NCBI GenBank assembly: GCA_015039315.1
Contig: WIDE01000009.1
Span: 62,001 to 126,000, forward strand
Source of the DNA: Clavulina sp. PMI_390
Taxonomy: Eukaryota; Basidiomycota; Agaricomycetes; Cantharellales; Hydnaceae
Direction: 5' to 3'
DNA length: 64,000 bases
A program made the position numbers and the translations under genes. This document shows, one piece after another, positions 25,690 through 37,444 of the stretch. The notes under the pieces were generated by a model. That model was given only the letters and a program-made list of their open reading frames with translations. It did not search any database and was not told the origin of the DNA. Each line of letters starts with the position of its first letter. Within the stretch, counting starts at the first letter, position 1.

Positions 25690-28600
25690 ATGCTCGCGTT
25701 TTGCTCCAAGTTCATCGCGAGCATCCTGCCCAAGCGAGGAAAGCGCCATACCGTTGTACGAAGGTCTGATTCAATCGAGGCGCGGAGCATATCAGGCAAC
25801 TCAATTCCATCAACCTTGTTCGACGATCATTCCGAACATGTGGAGGTCGAAACGCTTGTCGATGGTATGTTCAGATTCAAGCCTGCGTCTTCTCGAAGGT
25901 TATTAACGTATTTCGCCTGGAACCAGTCCCTACTCGAGGTCTGAAGCGAACCGGAAGTAATATTAGTGTGAGCTCGCAATGTTCTAGCTTCGACAAAGGC
26001 AGTGGCGGTCACACCTCTCGCACTGACGGGCCGAGAAAACGGCAACGGCTGAATGAAGCATCCCAACGAATCTCTTCCCTTGCCATATCACCGTCAAATG
26101 AATATAAATCCCCTCCATCCACATCCCTGGATGCCCTTCCAGCTTCGTCTACTTCTCGCCTCTTGGCCAGTCAAGAGCGAGCTGCTTCGTTGAGTCACGC
26201 CATCCCCACCCATCCAACCTCCGACCTACCCTTTCCCGTTAAGCCTTTGATTCCGATTCCTTCAGGTGGGCCGCATGATGTGTGGGCTATCCGGACTGTT
26301 CGTTGATGTATGTCCCTGTTTCGTAGCACCTTCGGAAATTGCTCCACCCCCACCTCTACCCTCGGTATCTCTCTCGCCGCAATCAATGCCACCGCCTCCT
26401 ACGCCTCCCCAGCCCCATTCGCCTACTATCCAAGCTCATCCATCCTCTGTAGCCCCTCAAATAGCCCTCCCTAGAGAATCCACACCATTGCCTTCTCGAA
26501 CGCTCGCCCCAAACGGCGAGTCAACCCGCGTAGAGATTGCATTCGCCAAGTTCTTCTCGGTTCTGCTCTCATGTCCTGATCATGATGAAGAAATTTCACG
26601 AGTGTCTCGTGAGATTCTCAAAACCTCCCAGTGGGCAACCTGTCTTGCCGCGCACGAGAAAGCCTCCAATGATCAGTGGCCCTCTAATGGCAAACGCAAG
26701 AACCGACTAGCAGACTTGCTCAATGTTATCAATAGCTCGGCCGCCGAATGCGGTCTCACTGCTGAAAGGAAGCATACCATACAGTACGGTCGTCACGATT
26801 TGAAGGGCTTCAACAATTTCGCGCCTAGAACACCAAGCATCGATCTAGGTACGCTTGGGAAGTATCTGGTTCGCTGATACTATTTCCTCACTCTGTTCAT
26901 CTTTCCTTCCATCTCCGACAGACCACCCCTCGATGAGACGTAAACTATCCATTTGGGAACCTTGGCAAGGTATGTGCTGCTGCAAGAGACACATTGTCAT
27001 ACCATTGACCAATTCTCATAGACCAAGCAGAAGAGCCATGCCTTGGGACGTTGCCTTCTCTCTCTCACTCCCCGGTCTCTGCTTGGCAGCGAGCGGTAAT
27101 CCTGGTCGACACTCGAGTCAGAATGGAGTTCGACTCACCATCAGAGTCTCCTGTCCCTTCCGTTTCTGGAGGTCGCAAGCGGAAACGCTCAGACTCCGAC
27201 GAGCCTGATGGATCTCAGACGAAGAAGCGGTTCCGAATCAAGGGTACCTTACACGACGATGTGCAAGGGTCTCCTATGGAAGAGAACTTTTCTCGCCTTT
27301 CATGGATCACCTTGCAACAAGACTATTTCACCCCTCCCAAATGGGACAGACGCATGAAGGCAGATGCAAACCGGGTCTTCCGCGAAACAGGTGGCACAAG
27401 AAGGCACATACTTGGCATCTACGCTGATCGCGTCTTCATTCGGTTCTGCTTCTATGATCGCGCCGGACTCGTGTACTCTACACCGCTTGACCTCCGGAAC
27501 GAGGCAGATGCAGTCAGATTTGTCGCCTCCATATTGTCCATGTCGTTCCTCGACCCCATCCAGCTTGGACTCGATCCGTATATTGCGTCTATGATGGGTG
27601 GCCAGGAAACAGCCCTACTGCAGCAGAAAGAAAACCTATTCCTAGATGTCGGTGGTGCTATATTCCATGCTGATAAACATATCCACGCTGATGTTATGTC
27701 GGGGCGTGGTACATCTGTTTGGGAGGCTACTCCCGCTACTCCTGGGACTGATGGCGAGCCCACACCAGCCTCGTACGAGGGTGTGCCCTCCGAGGTGATT
27801 CTGAAGATGGCGTGGCAGCAGGTTGGTATGCGGAATGAGGATGATATGATGAGACTTGCTGAGGAGCGTGGCGTGGAGGGCCTAGCACGCCTTTATCGCT
27901 CATCTACTGTTACTCGGCTTAGTGACGGTCTACGTGGCCGTCTCACTCCTTCTTCAATGTACGCAGACCGCGAGCTGAGGATTCAGGTAACAGGGCCTCG
28001 AGCAATACCACTCTACTTGGTAAGGGATCTTGATACTATGAAGGCCGCTTACATCTCACTCGTCAATGGTGGGCTGTCTTGGTTTACTCCCATGCTCGCA
28101 CTCTTACCTACTATCTCCGCACTGTAGCCCACCACGACCTCTTCGTCAAGACTGGAATTCTCCATCGTGACATCAGCCCCAACAACCTTATGGTCGATCA
28201 CTCAAATCATCGTCAAGGAGTTCTCATAGATCTTGACATTGCTGCTCGAGTGAATGAAGAAGGGAATCCTATCGATGGCCTCCCCCTTCCCGTTGCAGGA
28301 ACGCTACCGTACCGTGCATGGGAACTCATTCGACCAGAACGGCCCCCTAGAGCCTACTACCGCCATGATCTCGAGTCCTTCTTTTACTCTTTATTGTGGA
28401 TCGTTTTCCACTATCAAGACGGGGTATATTACCATAATCCGATGGCTCACGTCACCAGCTTCGATTTTGATGAGAATTGGAGCGGTACGCGAGGAAACAA
28501 GGAAGGCTTTTTGATCGCTGCTCACAAGAGGTCGCTTCCGCCGGCTCCTTTAGTACATGAATGGCTGAACAAGCTGCGGACCCTGTTTGGGTGTGCATAT

Positions 28601-28777
28601 GATGCAGAACGGCTCGAACTTTATGCTGTGAAGGCTCCATCAATCTCCCCACCTTCCTCCCCGACTTCATCTGTCTCTTCGAGAGTCTCCTCAATCGCCA
28701 ATTTCTCGAGTACGCTGGGAGGACGAGTGTCTTTCAAGGCGTTCATGGAGATATTGATTACAACAGACAGCAATTGA
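25690..28777 (+). CDS. FunK1-type fungal protein kinase
   Basis: Member of the FunK1 protein-kinase-like family, expanded in mushroom-forming fungi; substrates unknown. The proposed start is ATG 25690. Introns at about 25870-25928 and 26264-26324 are followed by further introns near 26850-26926 and 26972-27022, and one at about 28070-28128 just before the catalytic loop. The catalytic half shows AHHDLFVKTGILHRDISPNNLMV (HRD loop with Asp and Asn present), VLIDLDIA in place of DFG, GTLPYRAWELI, and YRHDLESFFYSLLWI, all characteristic of FunK1. The N-terminal part (to about 26520) is Ser/Pro-rich with a KRQR patch; the C-terminus has a Ser-rich tail ending at 28777. It appears intact, roughly 870 residues. 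It is convergent with the degenerate kinase-like gene at 28978-32288 (200 bp between stops). Confidence 0.85.
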
Positions 28778-28977
28778 TATTCGCTTTGTTGTACGTCTGA
28801 CATGTGGAGCATAGGAATATCCTATCATATATCTTTGGCCCTTATCGTGACGATGAAACAAGCTTTGTGCCACATATGGTATTGAAGATACTAGAAAAGC
28901 ATATAAGAAGATTTCCATACATATGCATAAGTCGTAGAGGAAAAGAAGCGGAAATTTGGGGAACCATTGTTCATCAG

Positions 28978-31900
28978 TCAAGTCTTCTCGGAAACCAAGT
29001 GAGAGTATGCATCTTTCGCAGCTACGAAAGCATTGATAAGTTTGCCTGTTGTCAGAGATTCTTCCATGAGTTCTTGAGCAATAGTCTTCGTGAGGGCCAT
29101 CATAGGTGAGGTATGAATTCGTAAGCCTTTGGCAAAAAGCTTTCCGAACTTCCCAGAAGCCATTTCATTCATCAATACAGAATTCTTTGCGTCCTCGATA
29201 TTGGACCAAGTGTTCTTGTAGCATTTCTCGACCTCCGTGTTGATGACAGGACGGCCACCCACTGTTGTCATCGCTTCGTGCAGGAAAGAATAACCCAAGG
29301 ACTGAGCTTCGTCGTCGACTGTTGGCCGCGTTTGCCGATCACTTAAACTATGGAGAGGAACCATGAAAGGGTGGGAGAACGTTCTGCCCGTGGACAGCGC
29401 CTTGTTGATGAGGTCGCAGATTGGGAGGCATATGGGGGACGTGGTGTCGTTTCGGTCTGTGCGGCGTCGCTTGCCGTTTTCGAGTTCAGAATCTGAGAGA
29501 AAGTCAGAAACAACAAATCGAATATTGATGATAAACCAACATTCAACATCCTGCAGCCAAGCCGACTCCCATCCACTTAGAACCACATGGGACGTATCAG
29601 CGCGAGATGCCCACATATTGTTCAGGCAAATATTTCCATGAAACACGCCGAGCTTTGCGCAATCTTGGATACCTGTGACATTATCAGAATGTATGAATCA
29701 ACTTACGGAGGCCACACCGCTTACATTCAGCAACTCCGATATAGCCCACAAGCTTTTTCTGGATATCAAGGACGCCACAAAGGGGCATCCAATCACCTTC
29801 CCACACTTCAACTTCTTGGACAATATTGACGCGGCGGAGACTGGGGGCGCATTGGGCGTCCGCGCGTGTAGCTGCCTCTGGCACAGGGAAAGCTAAGCGT
29901 AGTTCACGACGCAGTGGACCAGTGTCAAGATCTTGAAGACGAGAACTTGCGGCCAGTCTAGGGAGAGCAGCAACGCCTTGTGATGCAAGGAACCGAATCA
30001 ACTTAGTCTGTGACACGTTCCCAAGATGTCGATATTCGATGAAGAGGGTGTACGATTCATCAGAGCCAAGGAGCTTCGCCCTGTAGACCAGCTGTCCTTT
30101 GCCAGTGTGACTTCGTGGCATGCACCTTCGACGATGAGTTTCGGATTCCGGCCACCAGGGATGGTTGATAGGAGTGGGAGGTTTGGTGAGACGGCCACCA
30201 TTTTTCAGGCTCTTGCGTATCAGGTGTAGCTCGACGTCCATTGCAGCACGCTCGATCGGTATCAGTCGGTCAACTAGATTCACCCCATAGCCGAATATTT
30301 GAACATTGTGGCCAGCTTCCGTAGTTGTATCCAAGGAAAAGGGCTTGCAGCGTCGTACGATATCTTGTGAGGTGTCGTCGCAGTAGGTATCGCCAGATTC
30401 GAATGGTATCGTGGATAATATCGTGCTTTCGGCGGTGGAGAGTGTATGAATGGCGGGATTGAAGAAACCCGGAGAATCGCAAGTATCCTGGAGCATGGCA
30501 ATAGAAGCAAAGAGATAGGCTGGAAGTACCGAGAAATCCACTTCCGGGCTCCGAATTGTACCAGCCTGGTCTTGGAATGTCACGAACATCCGAGGTGCAT
30601 TGATGGCAATTGCAGGGATAGAGGTCCGAGTCAGAGTTTGTGCTGAGCGAAGGTGCGAAGAAGATTCTGCGAGTTGCTCTCCAACGTTTAGCTTTGGGGG
30701 ATGCTTCAGCTCTACATCGCTGTAGGTGGAGCTAGGAAGGGCCTGGACGGTGGGATCATAGATATCTGGTGGCCTGGAGAACCCTGTGCCTAACGTTTTG
30801 ATCTCAATCACAAAGACACCATCTTCCGCGAGCATTTGTCCCGCTCCTTGAAGTGGCCCTGTAGTCGAAAGCGGATCCACGCGCACAGCGAACATATCAG
30901 GGCTGAACAAGACGAAACACTAAGTATGGGTTTATGCAAGAGGCACGGGGGCTCACAATCGAGTAGAAGGTCCTCCTTGGACCTTGACTTTGTCTGTGAC
31001 CACAATTCGCAGGAGCTGACCTCCATGATCGCGTTGGAAGGCTCGGAGTGCTTCGTTCAAAACAGGTTCAATGAGGGGGTAAGAGGCGGTTTCGCTTGAA
31101 GCTCCACGAATCCCTTGAATCATGGCAGTGATGTCCATAGAATGCTCAGCACACCACAGCTCTGCCCAAGATACGTAGCGTGACGACCAGTTGTAGTCAG
31201 GCTTGGTCGCTTTCAGCACCGAGGCCATGATAGTTGAAAAATGTTGAGAGTCCAAGTCCGGATTGCGTGGTCGTTCGCCGATATATTGGGAGTTTTCTGC
31301 CACATCCTTTCGGATAGCGGTGTTAAGGACGTCGTGAGTGCCTCGGTTGTCGAATTCAGCGACTGACTCAACCCTTGTCCCGAGGTAGCGTACCGCTGAG
31401 GATACCGTTAGGGGTACTTCAGTTGCATAGTAAATCAAACTTACCGCCACTTCTGAGGTCTTCCTGAAATGCTGAATGAAAGGAATCGACCTCAGCACGA
31501 ATCTGTACATGTAGAAAGCCAGGTCACTTACACTGGGTCAGCTGTCTTTTTGGTGGGAGCTTACTGGCTTTCCGCTTGAGTGATGCAATCGATGGACTGG
31601 CGGAACGGATGGAAGGACCTGGTAAAAGAGAAGGTTATCGTACAGCAGTGCTGTGGCCGCGACGTAAACTTACTAGTGGAATTATCCGCGATCGGAAGTG
31701 GGCTTATGAGAGCTAAGCGAATCATCAGCATATGTACATCGTACGTCAGCCAGTAAGAATAGTACTCACGGCCATCTACTGGCGCTACTTCAGAAACTGT
31801 GACTGAAGCTTGGTGAGTAGCTGAGGTAGGATCCGAGGTTGTTAGAAGAACATCATTGCTAGCTTCAGGGGGCGATGTCAGCAGTTGGTCGTCGATCTGT

Positions 31901-32288
31901 GGAGTTTTGGGGGGTGTAGGGAGCGTTGAAGCTTTGGGGCTTGCGTTAGGACCCATACCATCGGCAAACCCTCAAGCATTCTCACCATCAGCAGATCGAG
32001 ACTCTTCTTCCTCAAGCACATCGGCTTCTTCGATAATAGCTGTTGGTTTAGTTGAGTCAGTAGTGATCCATGGCTGTAGGGCAGTCTAATGGGCGTACCT
32101 TGCAAGGAGAAAGCGCGTTTTTGCCAAATCTGAATTTGCTCATCCTTCCAGGCACTTTCCAGCTGATTCCGTTCGGCGTCGATCTTCATTTGGGTCTCTT
32201 TTGCATCTCGCATTCGTATCTCAGCCTCTAATGCCGCCAACCGAAGTAACAGCTCGCCGTGATTGGCGAGTTCAAGCTCGGCAGACAT
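28978..32288 (-). CDS. FunK1-like pseudokinase with N-terminal coiled coil
   Basis: Multi-exon gene related to FunK1 kinases but lacking catalytic residues. The start at 32288 opens a helical, Glu/Arg-rich segment of about 60 residues (likely coiled coil). Short exons near 32040-31560 follow; their exact joins are uncertain because one frame meets a TGA near 31985. The body runs from 31510 down: RAEVDSFHSAFQEDLRS, then a long exon 30910-29700, then DCAKLGVFHGNICLNNMW after an intron near 29705-29672. At the place of HRDIS..N it has HGNIC..N, so the catalytic Asp is Asn; where FunK1 has LIDFD it reads VLSGWESAW, so the metal-binding Asp is also gone. The C-terminus to 28978 is open. Likely a scaffold-like pseudokinase or a decaying gene; long open exons favour a maintained protein. 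Confidence 0.65.
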
Positions 32289-33058
32289 CGCGTCAAGATG
32301 GGGGACACCGTATTGGTTGTGGTTACGAGGGATGGGGGGCAGTACGCAGAGCGGAATTTGAACGCCACATCTTATTGCCTTGTTCTGGACAAACGACAAA
32401 CGTGTGGACAAGATCAAACAAACAGATGCAGGCCAAAGAGAAACAAAGAGCCAGTCAACTGATCGACGCGCCTGGAGGTTCCAAATTATGCCGCCAGGCC
32501 GGTTATATAGAATGAGCAACCATGCAAGGATGTAGTGCAGGGGATCATGACTTTTTGGCACACTATGAATCGGTGCGGCAATGGGGAGCCTCAGTAACAA
32601 CCAGCCTAAGTGCCACTAAAGAACAGATAATAGTAATTTTTGGAGTGAAATGAGGTTAATTGGAGCCATTGATTGTATTTTGGTGATGCTAGAAGGAGTT
32701 ACGGAGGCATAGCAAGCCTAGCATTGCTCGGTCCACCAGTGCTATCTGCCAGTCACCGAACCGCTGGTAGGGGTGGGAGAGGTCTTGGGCCTCGATTTCG
32801 AGACACGGTATATCTCTTCTTCATTATGAATGGTGAATCAAAGTCGCATGGCAGAATTGTGTCCCAAGATCAAAGCAAGTTGACGACTGAGGCTCTGTTA
32901 TGAGTTGTTGACATCAGTGACACGACCACAACCAGCAATAGCAAGCGTGTCTTGAGCTACTTTTCCGAAGCCATATCGTTTCGCCAACGTCTCATCGCTC
33001 AGGAACTCGCTCATAACGCGTATTTCCCGTGCCGCTACTCCGTGCTCCGTACTGCGGC
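32289..33058. other. Intergenic between two kinase-like genes
   Basis: 770 bases between divergent kinase-like genes. No supported coding or RNA feature. Confidence 0.5.
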
Positions 33059-35133
33059 ATGTCGGCTTATGCATCAGCTGCTGCCAACCCTGCAATGAAT
33101 CAAATCGAATATGGCATATCACCATTCACAGTAATTCATCGGAATTCTAAAGCCATCTCTGCGCATAGAAACATTGTATACCAGCCCTGGGCTGCTCAAT
33201 TGGTCCCTATACAAGCTACATATGATGAGAAGATTACATGCTCAGCCTTCTTTTCCTCCATCTACCAGCTTACTCCAGTAAAGGAGACTAAAACAGGTCC
33301 CAGCCCTCACAGAAATCAGGGAACCACTCCTCAAGCTGTGTCCGAAACAGACTCCCTTCTAATGACAGGTATTGTTGGGATTCCAGACCCCTACAAAGAG
33401 CGTCGAATGTTTCCCGAAGCACACCTACCCCAGATGCCTCCTCTCCGCCGTTGCTCCTCCGCGCTTGAATTTCTAAAAGCTGTTTATGATCTTCTTGAAG
33501 GTACGCGAATCTGATCCGAGTGAAGAGGGAAAAGGTTGATTTGTGTTATGTGATGTTCCCGATCGAGTAGCGCATCGATTTCTAGTGAAACATGCCGGGT
33601 TAATGCTACTCCACATATCATTTGACACAGTAAAGCAAGGTCCGTTACCTAGAGGCTGGGAAACAGAGTCCGATGGGCCATATCGACCCAAACTTGCCCA
33701 CCAAGCACTGCGTTATGATGAGCCGTTGGAAAAGAGGTGCAGCGCTTGTCCTTCTCACTCGTAACACGCAGGAGGTGCTAACTGCAGAGATTTACAAACA
33801 GTAAATTCATCGAAAGCGTAGCCATGCCATTTGACAGTGCTTTTCAAGACATTGCGGAATATCGTCAGATGTCAGCCTACGCTCGTGGCTTCCAGGAATC
33901 TCTGACCGACCGACCGGTGCGTAACTCTATTGCCGTCGTAGCTGGTGGCTGATATATTTACAGGGCGTGGCGGGCTCGATTTCCCGCGCGGTTTCGACTG
34001 GATACTTTATGAGTGGCCCACGTCACCCCGCTCCTATGCCCGAGTTCTTCAACACTCGTGCCGCAGCAGCGTATCATGCAATGCATGACGACACAGACCC
34101 CGCCCGATTCACCTATACTCACGCTCACGTTCCCGGATCACTCAAGGCCGTCGCTGATCTCTCAGCGGAACGTTGCTTCTTCCAACCACGCCATGGCGCC
34201 GAGTCTATATTCTGGTTGATAGTCTCTCATTTCTTGCGCTCTATACCAGTTGAATTCTCGGCTCGGGCTACCTCCGCGGAGATGAATAACGCATCCGGCC
34301 CCTCCATCAATAACTTGCCCCAAACCCCGCAGTCACAGCTTGAGCGTCCAAACCACAATAGTGACGCTTATGTTGCCCAAGTCATTCCACAAGGAATGTT
34401 CGACCCTGACCCTGTGGCAGAACGCTCAAAGAAAGAGCCAATGATACCTGACAATTCTTCCCATCTCGCACTGTTCGCTAAATATAACGCAATCCTCCAA
34501 AATCATACTGTCCCTCGGCAGCCTACGCCTAACGTTGCTGACACACGCCAAATCTTCTTCACAGAACTCAACACGGTCGAGAAATGGGCAGCCGTGCTCC
34601 ATCCAGGCCTACAAGCTCTCGCACCTATGATGGCGCGCCTCACAGTATTCGTGGCACCAGAGTATGAGTATCTGTCTCTTGCGCGCGACAAGGGCGTCGC
34701 GATGGGAGGAACAGTACCCATTGGCATGGGCGGTGGCGAGCTCCCGATGGATCATCTTCATGAAGGCATGCAGCGCATCATACTGGATCAGATGTTCAAT
34801 ATGCTCGACGCTGGCGACGGGGCGGAAATCCCAATGCACCGCTGGCTCGAACGTGGCGATGCTAATTTGGACGCCGCCTCGGATCGTGAGGCCTGGTCAG
34901 CATTCACACTAATCCCAAGAAGGGATGAGAGCGATGCTCGCAAACCATACTGGGCTCGCTGGGTAGCGGAGCTGGCGAGGCAGGAGGATGAGAGAGCGGA
35001 CGATGAGGATGAGCCTTTGTTGGAGCAAGAAGATGCTGAGTTAGGTCGTGATAGAGACGTGGAGATGGACGGTGACGACGGGGAAGATCAAAAGACAAAA
35101 GACGGTTTATTGCTGGGCGTGGACACGGAGTAG
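33059..35133 (+). CDS. Degenerate FunK1-like protein
   Basis: Probable FunK1 relative with lost catalytic loop. The first exon (ATG 33059 to about 33501) ends ALEFLKAVYDLLE, and after an intron continues HRFLVKHAGLMLLHISFDTV. This aligns with the FunK1 pattern G(I/L)LHRDISF.NV, with LLH where HRD should be and Thr for the metal-binding Asn. The stretch 33640-33820 is hard to splice and may contain one or two introns or a frame break. After the acceptor near 33820 the text MPFDSAFQDIAEYRQ leads, over an intron at 33915-33963, into STGYFMS and FFQPRHGAESIFW, matching the FunK1 segments FMS and RHDLESFFW. The C-terminus is very acidic and ends at 35133. The second half could instead be a separate gene starting at ATG 33822. 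Confidence 0.5.
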
Positions 35134-35442
35134 GTCTGACGGCTGTCAACCGAAAATTTCTCTCTATTATAGCACTCCTGGTTTTGTTCTCTCATCTCCG
35201 TATTAAATCAAGCAAGAAGTGAGAGAACATATAATAATTTGGCTAGATTGTTACACTGGAGCAAAGTCGATGGATAGAAATTAATAAGAAAACAAATACT
35301 TGTCTGGGGAAGGAGTGGTGTGATGTTGAGGGATAATCATTTGATTTAGGGGTAGATGTGCATTCTGGGCTGAGGTCATAATTAGCAATTATTAGCCGCT
35401 AGTCGTCAGTAGAGGCGTAGAGAACTCACCTCAGAAGTGAGT
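35134..35442. other. Convergent intergenic, AT-rich
   Basis: About 310 AT-rich bases between the stop codons of two convergent genes. Nothing else recognised. Confidence 0.5.
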
Positions 35443-35976
35443 TCAGGAAGAATGTCCCGAGTTACTTATGGACAACGTCCTGCGCCTATCAGCCGCGTTC
35501 AAGATATACCATAAGGATGACGCAGTCTGAATCATAAAGGCACTATCTATTACTCACCGGTTCGGCCCTTCTTTTGCATGTCCTTTTATTCCAGAAAAAT
35601 CGAGATTTGCGAGGAAGACCGATTGTAGCATTTCGGTCAGCACTCCGACTTGGGCCGATTCTTGGACTTCTTGTTCGACATCCGACAGAGTGGCGATGGT
35701 CCCACAAGTCACATAAGAGGCTCTGGGTGTACAATCGGGAAGCGAATGGGTTTGGGAAGTGAAGATATTGATGATGGAAGCTTTGACGTCGGGAGAGGCG
35801 TCCCAGTTCCCCGAACGGTGGGATGACTTCGCGATTGACAAGTCAATCTTCACATCTGCGTCCAGTTGGGAAACGCTATTATTGGGTTCTATGTGCCAAT
35901 AAGAAAAACCGGGGATAGTAGCGAGTGAAGTCGCATTGAGAGGCTTGTTCTTCAACAGTAAAAGAAAGTCGTCCAT
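35443..35976 (-). CDS. Hypothetical protein, unrecognised
   Basis: Open frame from ATG 35976 to a donor GTGAGT near 35560, about 139 residues beginning MDDFLLLLKNKPLNA and containing YWHIEPNNS and VKIDLSIAKSS. After the donor, acceptors at about 35530 or 35470 give short alternative tails; the given end assumes the latter. No domain, signal peptide or membrane segment was recognised. It lies between the degenerate kinase-like gene and DUF6593 copy C. It could be a small orphan gene of the accessory block or a fragment of a larger decayed one. Confidence 0.4.
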
Positions 35977-36756
35977 GGATAGGCTGTGGAGAAAGAGCGG
36001 GTGAAAAGACAAAAAAGAGAGTCCGTGTCGGGACAGTTGTGTTGGTGGTGGGGATAATAAGGACGATGCGGATCTCTATTGGGGAGGGACAAAAGAGAAG
36101 TTGGGCACAAGGGCATACATGACCGCCGTGGCATCATAGCGGCCCCCATCATCTACCAAATATAAAATTCAAGGCAACGGGACCCTTTGTGGTGGCATTC
36201 CAGCTTCTGGAGGGCCGTAGGTGGTCGGCATTGGGGTTGTCGCCGTCGCTATCGCGTGCTAAAAGTGCTGCGGCAGAGATTGAACACTAGAGCAGATTCT
36301 GGAGAGAATTTATGCCGTTACTCTGCTCCAACTGTCATATGATCGAAACATTGCATGGGGTAGGGCAAAGCGCAATAACGTGCGGAGTAGCCTTCTGGGA
36401 TGGTGGAGACCGTGGGAACAATTCACGACCAGCAACATACTTTGCTCTCAACTCAGCATTTGCTACAACAAATTGGAACGTTGCCGTTGACACGTCTAGT
36501 CCTTTAGATATTAGGAAACGATGACGAAGGTGCATTTCATCGACCTTTGCCTCCTAAATGGACCCAGTTTCTCAGCGGAACTGGCACAGACTGCCGATCA
36601 CTAAAGCCGTGTGATTCGTTTCCTCTATCCACTTCGATTGCTTTGCAACGGAGAAGGGTATCCAAGATTTTATTGTTCTCTCAATGCGACATAAAGGCTT
36701 CGACGGTATCATTACAGCAGCAATCCTTTGCAAGAGCTGGGAAACAATCGACATTT
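35977..36756. other. Intergenic
   Basis: 780 bases with only short, unsupported open frames; upstream of the orphan gene and downstream of DUF6593 copy C. Confidence 0.45.
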
Positions 36757-37444
36757 TCAGTACCTCGACGCACGACGCCGAACTCCGTCCTTGTGGACAA
36801 CCAACACCCCTAGAATCACATCTTCGATTCTTGGGACCATCGAAGGAGCCACTGTCAATGTCGCAGGCTGGCGGCTAAACCATGGCTTGCTATAAGTGGC
36901 GACGACATTTCCATTGCTGTCCGTGAGCTGGCAAGTCCCCGTCAGCGATCCTCTCTCAATTACTTGGAAGCCCCTTGGTTCAGAAGCTCACCGTTGGGAC
37001 CGCCTCTCCCTGCCAGGAGAGCCCCGAGTCGGATGCGGTGGTGCGCGCTGTGTAGAACCCTTGGAATAGCGTCCGAGTATCCCCCAAACCTTAGACTCTA
37101 TAAGAAAGTAGACACGATACTACTTACCAATTATACCATTTCTTTGGGAAATAGTTGTCTATGCGGATCGGTTCTTTACCAGCAAGTGTCAGTAGGTCAC
37201 CGCCCCAGCACCTCCATTCGACCGTCGCGACGCGTCGAGTAACGGGAACAGTCTCCGGCTTCACAGGTGCTCTCTTAGACACCGTTGTTGGATGAGTTCT
37301 CCACCCAATAGGCGTCTCGATGATATATGAAGTCTGGCTATCAGGAGTGGTGATAACAGTGTTGCGCAGGCTTCTGTTAGAGAAGTGGTAAGTAACTGCG
37401 CGATTCAGAGGCGCCGTTGAATTTTCAGAGCTTTTCTCAGCCAT
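36757..37444 (-). CDS. DUF6593 domain protein, copy C
   Basis: Third DUF6593 paralogue, closest to copy B. Start at 37444 (MAEKSSEN). Exon 1 contains FSNRSLRNTVITTPDSQ, SYIIETPIGW and ends KKWYNW before GTAAGT. The middle exon is visible as FYTARTTASDSGLSWQGE ending VPT before GTGAGC (about 37060-36992). Exon 3 reads LTDSNGNVVATYSKPW, IEDVILGVLVVHKDGVRRR and stops at 36757. The acceptors available before the middle exon leave it one base out of phase with exon 1, whereas copy A joins cleanly. Either a non-obvious acceptor is used or the gene carries a small lesion. It is 12 kb from copies A and B and divergent from the MFS transporter. Confidence 0.7.

Noticed and set aside
33630..33700. WW-domain-like text (LPRGWETE)
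   Set aside because: No second conserved Trp or WW spacing follows; the context is a FunK1-like catalytic loop region.
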